This document shows, piece by piece, positions 34,712-41,719 of a stretch of 64,000 nucleotides of DNA. The stretch is from SHXO01 sp964523885 (GTDB lineage Bacteria; Pseudomonadota; Gammaproteobacteria; Burkholderiales; SHXO01): the NCBI GenBank assembly GCA_964523885.1, contig CAZFYX010000109.1:1-64000 (forward strand), given 5' to 3'. Below the pieces are notes generated by a model. It saw only the letters and a list, made by a program, of their open reading frames with translations. It was not told the origin of the DNA and did no database searches. How positions within the stretch are numbered: the first letter of the stretch is position 1; each line of letters opens with the position of its first letter. The translations under genes and the position numbers were made by a program.

Positions 34712-35268
34712 GTACCGCCGGCGCGTCGCGCAGACTCACCTGGACCCTGCAGCGCACGCTGCTCGGGATGCGCTGGCCGGGCCTGCTGGGGCTGGCGCTG
34801 CTCGTGCTGTCGGCGGCGGCCTACTTGGCCGCGGTGAGCCCGCAGTACGGCCGTGCCGTCGCGCTCGAGCGCGAGGCGGGCCGGCTGTCGTCGCAATTGA
34901 ACGCGCGCGGCGGGACCGCTGCCCGGCCCACGCCGCGCAACCAGCTCTCCAGCTTCTTCGGCTTCTTCCCGGTGGTCGAGTCGCTCCCGGCGCTGCTCGG
35001 CAAGGTCCAGCGCGCCGCCAAGGACAATGGCCTGGAGCTCGAGAAGGGCGAGTACAAGCTCAGTCACGAGCGCGACTTTCCGCTCAGCCGCTACCAGATC
35101 ACCCTGCCGGTGAAGGGAACGTATCCGCAGGTGCGCGCGTTCGTGAACGACGTGCTCGCGGGTGTGCCGGCCGCAGCGCTGGAGGAGCTGACGCTCAAGC
35201 GCGAGACGGCAGGTGATCCGCAGGTGGAGGCACGGGTGCGCTTCACGGTCTTTCTCGCTTCCCAGTGA
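34708..35268 (+). CDS. PilO/GspM-like inner-membrane assembly protein
   Basis: A 186-residue bitopic protein with one helix (WPGLLGLALLVLSAAAYLAAV), a coiled coil and a periplasmic domain ending ARVRFTVFLASQ, typical for PilO or GspMb. FPLSRYQITLPVKGTYPQVR is the family core. It would pair with the PilN-like protein in the periplasm. Confidence 0.75.
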   Translation: MSTAGASRRLTWTLQRTLLGMRWPGLLGLALLVLSAAAYLAAVSPQYGRAVALEREAGRLSSQLNARGGTAARPTPRNQLSSFFGFFPVVESLPALLGKVQRAAKDNGLELEKGEYKLSHERDFPLSRYQITLPVKGTYPQVRAFVNDVLAGVPAAALEELTLKRETAGDPQVEARVRFTVFLASQ

Positions 35269-35837
35269 TGGCCGCCAACCCGAAGCTGCGCTTCGTCGTG
35301 CTCGCGGTCGCCCTGCTGGGGACGGCCGGGGCGGTGTATTGGGCCAGCCAGCTGCCGCAGGGGGACGCCGCTGCCGGCGCCCCGGCGCCCGCGGTCGAGC
35401 GTCCGCGGCCCGCGCGGCCGCTCACCGCCGCGGCCGGCAGCAGCGCCGAGGTGGGGCCGCCCGGCGATCTCGACCTGAACCGGCTCAAGCGCACGCCCGG
35501 ATCGGAGGCGAGCACCGACGTGTTCAATCGCAAGAGCTTTGCGCCGGCGCCCCCGCCGCGTCCTGCCAAGCCGATCGCGCAGCCCGGGGCGGCCGTGACC
35601 GCGGCGCCCCCGCCGCCTCCGCCCCCGCCGCCCGTGCCGTTCTCCTACATGGGCAGGCTGGCCGAAGGCGGCAAGAATCTCGTGTTCCTCGCCATGGGCG
35701 ACCGCAACCTGGTGGTCAAGGCGGGTGACATCATCGACAACACCTATCGGGTCGAGGAGATCGGCGCATCGGCCCTGGTGCTGACCTATCTCCCCCAGAA
35801 TGTCAGGCAGTCAATGCCGATCGGAGCCTCTCAATGA
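35268..35837 (+). CDS. PilP/GspC-like secretin-connecting protein
   Basis: A 189-residue protein with one N-terminal membrane helix (LRFVVLAVALLGTAGAVYW), a long Pro/Ala linker including nine consecutive prolines, and a C-terminal HR-like beta domain (VPFSYMGRLAEGGKNLVFLA). This architecture bridges the inner platform to the secretin. The ATG lies inside the previous TGA (GTGATG); its end overlaps the secretin start. Confidence 0.75.
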   Translation: MAANPKLRFVVLAVALLGTAGAVYWASQLPQGDAAAGAPAPAVERPRPARPLTAAAGSSAEVGPPGDLDLNRLKRTPGSEASTDVFNRKSFAPAPPPRPAKPIAQPGAAVTAAPPPPPPPPPVPFSYMGRLAEGGKNLVFLAMGDRNLVVKAGDIIDNTYRVEEIGASALVLTYLPQNVRQSMPIGASQ

Positions 35838-38191
35838 ATCCCGCCCCGACCTGCGCCCCGCACGCGCTTGCGCCGGCCTCCCGAGCTTGGCTCGTCGTCC
35901 TGATGGTGGTGCTCAGCGCATTGCTGGCGTCATGCGCCGGAGAGCGCGCGTACCAGCAGTCGCAGCAGGAGCTCATGACCGGCAACTCCGAGGAGTCGCT
36001 GCTCAAGCTCCAGGACGCCCTGAAGGCCAATCCGGACAACAAGCAGTACCGCGAGACCTTCGAGCAGCAGCGCGCCGCGCTGGTCAGTCGCTACATCGCC
36101 GAGGCCGATGTGTTGCGCGCCTCCCTGGCGTTCGATGCCGCCGCCGCGCGCTACGAGAAGGCGCTGAAGTGGGATCCGGAGAACAAGCGGGCGAAGGCGG
36201 CGCTGGCCGCCATCGAGGCGGCGAAGGGTGACGCCAAGTTGCTCGCGAACGCGCGCGAGGACGTCAAGGCAGGGCGGCTGGAGGAAGCGAGCCAGCTGCT
36301 GCGCAAGGTGCTGGCGCAGACCCCGAGCAACCGCGAGGCGCGCGACCTGCTGCAGCGGATCGAGGACGTCCGCTCCGAACAGCAGCCGGCGCCCGGTCCC
36401 ACGCTGAAGGGGCAGTTCAGCCAACCCATCACGCTCGAGTTCCGCGACGCCGCGCTGAAGTCGGTGTTCGAGGTGATCTCGCGCTCCTCGGGCATCAACT
36501 TCGTCTTCGACCGCGACGTGCGCTCGGACACCAAGGTCAACATCTTCGTGCGCAACACCTCGCTCGACGACGTGGTCAGGCTGATCCTGCTGACCAACCA
36601 GCTCGAGCGCAAGATGCTCAACGACAACACGGTGCTCATCTATCCGAACACGCCGGCCAAGCAGAAGGAGTACAAGGAGCTGGTGGTGCGCAGCTTCTAT
36701 CTCGCCAACGCCGACGTGAAGCAGGCGCTCAACCTCGTCAAGGGCATGGTGAAGACCCCTGACGTCTTCATCGACGAGAAGCTCAACCTGATGGTGGTCA
36801 AGGACACGCCGGACGCGGTGCGCCTGATCGGCAACCTGGTGCGGGCGATGGACCTGGCCGAGCCCGAGGTGATGCTCGAGGTCGAGGTGCTGGAGCTCGC
36901 CAGCAGCACGCTCGACACGCTGGGCGTGCGCTATCCGGATTCCATCCGTCTCGGGACGCCGACCACCGGCGCTGCCGGCGCGCTCACCGACACCTTCGTC
37001 ATCGGCGACAGCAGCATGAAGGCCTTCGTCGCCAACCCCGCGATCGTCATCGACCTGCTGTCCCAGGACAGCGCGGTGCGCGTGCTGGCCAATCCGCGCA
37101 TCCGGGTGAAGAACCGCGAGAAAGCCAAGGTCCACATCGGTGACAAGGTGCCCGTCATCACCACCACCTCCACCGCGAACGTGGGCGTGTCCTCGTCGGT
37201 GAGCTACCTCGACGTGGGCCTCAAGCTCGACGTCGAGCCCAACGTCTACCTGCGCGACGACGTCGCAATGAAAGTCTCGCTCGAGGTGAGCAACATCCGG
37301 CGCACCGTCGACATCCAGGGCACGCGGGCGTACGAGCTGGGCACCCGCAACACCGCCACGCTGCTGCAGGTGCACGACGGCGAGACGCAGATCCTCGCCG
37401 GCCTGATCAGCGACGAGGATCGCCGCAGCGCCCAGAAGGTGCCGGGGCTGGGCGACTTCCCGATTCTCGGGCAGCTCTTCCGCAGCAACACCGAGGACCG
37501 GCGCAAGACCGAGATCGTGCTGCTGATTACGCCGCGCATCGTGCGCCCCGTCATCTATCCGCAGTCCGCGGTGATGGACCTGCCGGTCGGCACGGATGCC
37601 GCCATCGGCAGTCCGCCAGTGCGCATCTCCGCCACCACGCCGGGACAGCTCTCGATCGCGCCGTCGGGCGCCGGAGGCGGGGCGGCGGCGCGCGGAGCGC
37701 CCGGTGTCCCGGGTGCGGGAGGCCCGAATGCCGGCGTGCCGCCGGGTGTCCCGGGCGTCCCGGGTGTGCCGGGGCAGAACAGCCAGCCGCAGCGCGAAGT
37801 GCCGGCCCCCGGAGAGGTCGCCGAGTCGGAAGCCGCGCCGGGCCAGGAGCCCGCGGCCGGCGGTCCCAGCAACCTGCTGATGGCCGCGCCGTTGAGTGCG
37901 CGCTCGGGCAGCGACATCGTGGTGTCGCTGTCGCTCGCGCCCGGCGGCGGTGCGGCGAAGGCCACGGCGGAACTGGCGTACGACCCGCTGCAGCTGGAGG
38001 CGGTGGGATCGCCGGTCTCCACGCCCGGGCGGGTGCCCATCCGCATCGACGGCTCCGCCGCAGTCCGCTTCCGCGTGCTGCTCGCCGGCGGCAGGGCACA
38101 GGTGCGAGTGGAAAACGTGGCCGGGCAGGATCGCAGCGGGGCGACGGTTCCGGTGTCGGCGCCGGGGCCTGTCGAGATCAGCGTGCAATAG
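35834..38191 (+). CDS. gspD: Secretin GspD with TPR region and C-terminal cohesin-like domain
   Basis: A 785-residue outer-membrane pore. Lipoprotein signal with Cys34 (LLASCAG), TPR-like repeats (50-180), N0/STN and N1 domains (195-340), then the secretin core with the motif VPGLGDFPILGQLFRS and LLITPRIV. After it comes a collagen-like Gly-Pro linker (GAPGVPGAGGPNAGVPPGV) and a C-terminal domain whose sequence SGSDIVVSLSLAPGG...YDPLQLEAVG is cohesin-like. Cohesin modules bind dockerins or stiffen surface complexes; on a secretin the domain would lie after the barrel. The stop codon lies in the hairpin GCGTGC-AATA-GCACGC (38181-38196). Confidence 0.9.
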   Translation: MNPAPTCAPHALAPASRAWLVVLMVVLSALLASCAGERAYQQSQQELMTGNSEESLLKLQDALKANPDNKQYRETFEQQRAALVSRYIAEADVLRASLAFDAAAARYEKALKWDPENKRAKAALAAIEAAKGDAKLLANAREDVKAGRLEEASQLLRKVLAQTPSNREARDLLQRIEDVRSEQQPAPGPTLKGQFSQPITLEFRDAALKSVFEVISRSSGINFVFDRDVRSDTKVNIFVRNTSLDDVVRLILLTNQLERKMLNDNTVLIYPNTPAKQKEYKELVVRSFYLANADVKQALNLVKGMVKTPDVFIDEKLNLMVVKDTPDAVRLIGNLVRAMDLAEPEVMLEVEVLELASSTLDTLGVRYPDSIRLGTPTTGAAGALTDTFVIGDSSMKAFVANPAIVIDLLSQDSAVRVLANPRIRVKNREKAKVHIGDKVPVITTTSTANVGVSSSVSYLDVGLKLDVEPNVYLRDDVAMKVSLEVSNIRRTVDIQGTRAYELGTRNTATLLQVHDGETQILAGLISDEDRRSAQKVPGLGDFPILGQLFRSNTEDRRKTEIVLLITPRIVRPVIYPQSAVMDLPVGTDAAIGSPPVRISATTPGQLSIAPSGAGGGAAARGAPGVPGAGGPNAGVPPGVPGVPGVPGQNSQPQREVPAPGEVAESEAAPGQEPAAGGPSNLLMAAPLSARSGSDIVVSLSLAPGGGAAKATAELAYDPLQLEAVGSPVSTPGRVPIRIDGSAAVRFRVLLAGGRAQVRVENVAGQDRSGATVPVSAPGPVEISVQ

Positions 38192-38192
38192 C

Positions 38193-38230
38193 ACGCCAGG
38201 CACTAGGCCCTAGGCGCCAGACGCCAGGCT
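38193..38230. repeat. Junction repeat, copy D (left arm)
   Basis: GCCAGGCACTAGGCCC then TAGGCGCCAGACGCCAGG. It begins at the secretin stop. Its complement lies on the other side of the four-helix-bundle gene (copy E), so the two arms bracket that gene. Confidence 0.8.
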
Positions 38231-38264
38231 TACCGCTGGTACTTCTCTACGGCGGAGGAGTTGG

Positions 38265-38624
38265 ATGAGTGGGACCAGATTCCGCGATCTTCTCGTCTGG
38301 CAAAGGGCCAAGGCTTTGGCCGTGAAGGTGTACGAGTTGAGTGAGCAGGGCCGGCTGTCCAAGGATTTCGTCATGCGTGACCAGATGCGACGCTCGGCCA
38401 TCAGCATCTGCAGCAACATCGCTGAGGGCAACGAACGCAACTCGGATCGGGACAACCTCAGGTTTCTCTACATTGCCAAGGGCTCGGCCGCAGAGTTGAT
38501 CACCCAGCTGGAGATATCAGAAGCAGTCGGCCTTGTGACCCGTCAGGAGGCAGCATTGGTTGGTGATGCAGCAGAAGAGGTGGCGCGCATGCTCGGCGGG
38601 TTGATCAAGGCGAGGGAACAGTGA
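38265..38624 (+). CDS. Four-helix-bundle protein (S23/Avd-like)
   Basis: A 119-residue helical protein of the family first seen in 23S rRNA intervening sequences and related in fold to diversity-element Avd proteins. Motifs are FRDLLVWQRAKALAVKVYEL, MRRSAISICSNIAEGNERN and FLYIAKGSAAELITQLEI. There is no rRNA and no reverse transcriptase here. It interrupts a secretion operon between the secretin and pseudopilin genes and is flanked by inverted junction-repeat arms. Function unknown; the family may bind nucleic acid. Confidence 0.88.
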   Translation: MSGTRFRDLLVWQRAKALAVKVYELSEQGRLSKDFVMRDQMRRSAISICSNIAEGNERNSDRDNLRFLYIAKGSAAELITQLEISEAVGLVTRQEAALVGDAAEEVARMLGGLIKAREQ

Positions 38625-38636
38625 CCCGCATTCGTT

Positions 38637-38705
38637 CTGGCGTCCGGCGCCCAGGGCCTGGAGCCTCTGTTTCCTGTGGCGTCTGGCGCCTAGAGCCCAG
38701 AGCCT
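38637..38705. repeat. Junction repeat, copy E (two right arms)
   Basis: CTGGCGTCCGGCGCCCAGGG...GGAGCCT (38638-38666) and GTGGCGTCTGGCGCCTAGAG...GAGCCT (38676-38705), tandem copies of the right arm. It ends two bases before the GTG start of the next pseudopilin. Confidence 0.8.
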
Positions 38706-38707
38706 GC

Positions 38708-39202
38708 GTGAAGCCGCCGACAGGCGGCTTCACGCTGATCGAACTGGTGATCACCGTCGCCATCCTCGGCATCCTCGCCCTCGGGCTGCTGCCCCTGACC
38801 CAACTTGCGGCACAGCGCGCGAAGGAGCAGGAGCTGCGCGCCGCGCTGCGCGACATCCGGACTGCGCTGGACGAGTACAACATCGCGTCCGACAAGGACA
38901 AGTGCAACGACCGCTGCGTCGAGCGCAAGGCGGACCAGAAGAGCGGATACCCCCCCAGCCTCGACGTGCTGGTCGAGGGCGTCAAGAACATCAAGTCGCC
39001 AGATGGGGCCAAGATCTACTTCCTGCGGCGCATCCCGCGCGATCCGTTCTCCGAGGATCCCGACGCACCGGCTGCGAAGACCTGGGGACTGCGCAGCTAC
39101 GAGAGCCCTCCGGACGAGCCCAAGGAAGGCGAGGACGTCTTCGACGTCTACTCGCGCTCCAGGCAGGTGGGCTTGAACGGGGTGCCTTACAAGGACTGGT
39201 AG
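38708..39202 (+). CDS. Pseudopilin with unusual repeat-derived leader
   Basis: A 164-residue type II secretion pseudopilin. From GTG 38708 the leader is (M)KPPTGG with cleavage before FTLIELVITVAILGILALG. The C-terminal part has two Cys (KCNDRC) and the region IPRDPFSEDPDAPAAKTWG, like GspG/H-type minor pseudopilins. An in-frame GTG at 38621 would translate the whole junction repeat and is rejected. The start and leader codons lie in a perfect 13-base hairpin (38706-38718 with 38723-38735). Confidence 0.88.
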   Translation: MKPPTGGFTLIELVITVAILGILALGLLPLTQLAAQRAKEQELRAALRDIRTALDEYNIASDKDKCNDRCVERKADQKSGYPPSLDVLVEGVKNIKSPDGAKIYFLRRIPRDPFSEDPDAPAAKTWGLRSYESPPDEPKEGEDVFDVYSRSRQVGLNGVPYKDW

Positions 39203-39206
39203 GTAG

Positions 39207-39319
39207 GCAGGCTCTAGGCTCCAGGCTCTAGACGCCAGGGTTGGAAGCGAACGACACATGCATATCCGAAGGTGGGGGGTTGGAAGTCCTGGCGTCTGGC
39301 GCCTAGCGCCTAGGGCCTG
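39207..39319. repeat. Junction repeat, copy F
   Basis: Left arm AGGCTCTAGGCTCCAGG...AGACGCCAGGG (39210-39240); right arm CCTGGCGTCTGGCGCC then TAGCGCCTAGGGCCT (39288-39318). The 47 bases between have no inner GCGGCGC hairpin. It fills the gap between two pseudopilin genes and ends at the GTG of the second. Confidence 0.82.
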
Positions 39320-39320
39320 C

Positions 39321-39704
39321 GTGAAGCCACCTTCCGGTGGTTTCACGCTGATCGAGCTGCTCGTCGTCCTCGCGATCCTCGCGCTGCTCGTCTCGCTGGC
39401 CGCGCCGCGCTACTTCGCGCACATCGAGCGGGCCAAGGAAGCCACCCTCAGGCAGGATCTCAACGGCATGCGCGATGCCATCGACAAGTTCTACGGCGAC
39501 AAGGGCCGCTATCCCGACTCGCTGGAAGAGCTCGTGACGGCGAAATACATCCGGAATATCCCGGTGGATCCGATAACGGAGAGCGCCAGCTCCTGGCGAG
39601 TGGTGCCCCCGCCTGCGGAGGCCAACGCCAAGGGCGAGGTGTATGACGTCAAGAGCGGTGCCGAAGGCGCGGGCGCGGACGGTGCCCCGTACGGCGACTG
39701 GTAG
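39321..39704 (+). CDS. GspG-type pseudopilin with repeat-derived leader
   Basis: A 127-residue pseudopilin. GTG start, leader (M)KPPSGG, cleavage before FTLIELLVVLAILALLVSLAAP. The body has YFAHIERAKEATLRQDLNGM and YPDSLEELVTAKYI. An in-frame ATG at 39258 would translate through the right arm (SPGVWRLAPRAC) and is rejected. The leader codons lie in a 13-base hairpin (39319-39331 with 39336-39348) with one G-U pair. Confidence 0.88.
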   Translation: MKPPSGGFTLIELLVVLAILALLVSLAAPRYFAHIERAKEATLRQDLNGMRDAIDKFYGDKGRYPDSLEELVTAKYIRNIPVDPITESASSWRVVPPPAEANAKGEVYDVKSGAEGAGADGAPYGDW

Positions 39705-39753
39705 GCTCCGCGCGACCGCCGCGCCACCTGATGAGTCCAACAAGGAGAACGAG

Positions 39754-40485
39754 TTGATATCCCGGATCCGCCTGACCCTCGCCGCCCTGCTGGCGGTGGT
39801 CGCCTCGACAGCCGTCGCGGGCGAAGCCGAAGACCGGCTCACCAAGATCCTCGTGGAGCAGGTGCCCGGCCTCGAGATCGAGTCGCTGCGCCTGCTGCCC
39901 GGCACCAGCCTGTACGAAGTGGTCCACAACGGCCGCCGCATCTTCTACACCGACGCCAGCGGCGAGTGGGCGATGTTCGGCAGCCTGTTCGACCTGAAGA
40001 CCAAGGTCAACCTCACCGAGCAGCGCCAGCTCGAGCTGAACGTGGTGGACTTCTCCAGCCTCCCTCTGGACAAGGCGATCACGAAGGTGAAGGGCAGTGG
40101 TGCGCGCAAGCTTGCCATCTTCACCGATCCCGACTGCCCTTACTGCAAGCGGCTGGAGGGGGATCTGGCGAAGGTGAACGACGTCACCCTCTACATCTTC
40201 CTCCTCCCGCTGCAGCAGCTGCACCCCGACGCACCGCGCAAGGCGCGGGCAGTGTGGTGCGCACCGGAGCCGGCGAAGGCATGGGACGCGCTGATGACCG
40301 GAGGCGACGAGCCGCCGCCGGCGCCGGGTGACTGCAAGGACCCGATCGCGGAGATCGCGAAGCTGGCCGAGGACTACGGCATCAACGGCACGCCCGCGCT
40401 GATCTTCGAGAGCGGGAAGCTGGTGCCGGGCGCGATTGGCGCGAAGGACATCGAAGAGATGCTCAACGCCAAGGCCAAGCGGTGA
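39754..40485 (+). CDS. DsbC-like exported thiol-disulfide isomerase
   Basis: A 243-residue periplasmic protein. The TTG start is set by AAGGAG (39742-39747), 6 bases away. The signal peptide is ISRIRLTLAALLAVVASTAVA. An N-terminal dimerisation domain (25-100) is followed by a thioredoxin fold with active site DPDCPYCKRLE (Cys128, Cys131) and the cis-Pro loop GINGTPALIF. Last gene of the secretion operon; it may correct disulfides of the Cys-bearing pseudopilins or of secreted substrates. Confidence 0.9.
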   Translation: MISRIRLTLAALLAVVASTAVAGEAEDRLTKILVEQVPGLEIESLRLLPGTSLYEVVHNGRRIFYTDASGEWAMFGSLFDLKTKVNLTEQRQLELNVVDFSSLPLDKAITKVKGSGARKLAIFTDPDCPYCKRLEGDLAKVNDVTLYIFLLPLQQLHPDAPRKARAVWCAPEPAKAWDALMTGGDEPPPAPGDCKDPIAEIAKLAEDYGINGTPALIFESGKLVPGAIGAKDIEEMLNAKAKR

Positions 40486-40493
40486 TGGCGGCG

Positions 40494-40529
40494 CCACCGC
40501 TGCGCGCGGCCCGACCGCGCGTGCGGTGG
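40494..40529 (+). terminator. Strong stem-loop after the secretion operon
   Basis: CCACCGC-TGCGCGCGG (40494-40509) pairs with CCGCGCGTGCGGTGG (40515-40529), with one bulge or mismatch. It lies 8 bases after the DsbC-like stop. Only a TT follows, so terminator function is likely but not certain. Confidence 0.45.
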
Positions 40530-40929
40530 TTGATCGCGCGCTGCCGGCCGCTCGCTCAGGCGGCCACTCGCTGTTTCCGGTCCGGTGCGGGACGGGTGCT
40601 GCAACGGCACCCCTGAGCTGGCTGCAGTCCTGACGAAGAGCGCGGCTTCGCTCCGTCACCGGGCTGTCGTCCGGCCGTCGGCCCCATCGCTGTTCTTCGC
40701 CAGACCGAGCCGGTCGGCACGATGAAGTAGTCCGAACGGACCATCGCGCCGACGCGTCCCATCACGCCAGCGCAATCTGCGCGGGGCGCCGACATGCAGC
40801 GTAAATCGAACCGACACATTAGTTGGTCATCATGCGCCTTTCCCGGTGAGGTCCGCCGTATGCGGCCGCCATCGGATCCAGACCAGGCAAACGCCGCAAG
40901 GGAAGGGGCGGGCAGCACAGCGCCATGCG
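40530..40929. other. Noncoding region upstream of epsA
   Basis: About 400 bases with no convincing gene. It contains the perfect palindrome GTCCG-AA-CGGAC (40730-40741) and an A/T-richer stretch near 40800-40835. The half-site TTCGGAC recurs at 49204-49210 before tpsA. This is probably the promoter region of the EpsA-led surface operon. Confidence 0.4.
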
Positions 40930-41709
40930 ATGACAGAAGATGGACTCCTCATCAGGAGCCGGGCAGACCTCGACCTGCTGTTGCTCAACCTGGAAGCGGC
41001 AGTCAAGGTCGGCAAGCGCTCGGACTTCTTCTCGTGGGTGCAGGGGGTCTTCCAGGGCATCATCGGCCACGAGATCCTGCTCTGCCTGGTCGTGGAGTCG
41101 AACGCGCAGGACTACCGTGCAGCGTGGATGTCGAGCGCGCCGGTTGCGGAGGATCGCCTAGCCCAGCTGTGTGATCGCCGCGGAGGTCTGGCGCACCGGC
41201 TGATGGGGATGTGGGAGCAGATGGGCCGCCGGCCTCTGCTCCTGCCGCCGCATGGCCGCAATGCGCCGGGCGAGGTCGGCGTGCTCGCCGAGCTCGAGCG
41301 GCTGGGCCTGGACAACTTGCTGGCGCACGGTGTGCCGGATGTCAACGGCCATGCAGCGGGGTTCTACTCCTTTTCCAAGCTGCGGCAGCCCGTGACCGAG
41401 CGCGAGCTGGTCGGGCTCGACATCATGGTTGCGCAGGTGCATGCAGCCTGGGTACGGGTGTGCTGTGCGGAGCGGTACGGCCGGGCCGCAACTTCGCCGT
41501 CTCCCCGCGAGATCCTCACCGGCCGCGAGATCGAGATCCTGCAATGGGTGGAGCAGGGGAAGAGCAACAATGAGATCGCCCAGATCCTGCAGATCAGCCA
41601 CCTGACCGTGAAGAACCATGTCCAGAAGATCCTGCGCAAGCTCGACGTGCAGAACCGCGCGCAGGCGGTGGCCAAGGGCATCAATCTCAACCTGACGAGC
41701 GGGCGTTAG
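40930..41709 (+). CDS. epsA: LuxR-type transcriptional regulator, EpsA family
   Basis: A 259-residue regulator. The N-terminal sensing domain (LLIRSRADLDLLLLNLEAAV, FFSWVQGVFQGIIGHEILLC) matches EpsA-type regulators found with betaproteobacterial exopolysaccharide/PEP-CTERM systems. The C-terminal LuxR helix-turn-helix is LTGREIEILQWVEQGKSNNE, then HLTVKNHVQKILRKLDVQNR. It lacks the conserved acyl-homoserine-lactone pocket motifs. Ten bases separate it from tpsB, so it probably controls the surface module. Confidence 0.85.
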   Translation: MTEDGLLIRSRADLDLLLLNLEAAVKVGKRSDFFSWVQGVFQGIIGHEILLCLVVESNAQDYRAAWMSSAPVAEDRLAQLCDRRGGLAHRLMGMWEQMGRRPLLLPPHGRNAPGEVGVLAELERLGLDNLLAHGVPDVNGHAAGFYSFSKLRQPVTERELVGLDIMVAQVHAAWVRVCCAERYGRAATSPSPREILTGREIEILQWVEQGKSNNEIAQILQISHLTVKNHVQKILRKLDVQNRAQAVAKGINLNLTSGR

Positions 41710-41719
41710 CAGGCTGCCG

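Noticed and set aside
38265..38624. Intervening sequence of a 23S rRNA or a diversity-generating element
   Set aside because: The protein family fits, but there is no rRNA sequence, reverse transcriptase or template/variable repeat nearby.
38621..38707. Earlier pseudopilin starts (GTG 38621, and ATG 39258 for the next gene)
   Set aside because: They would translate the junction-repeat arm and give leaders of 28 and 36 residues; the GTGs directly before KPP-GG give normal short leaders.
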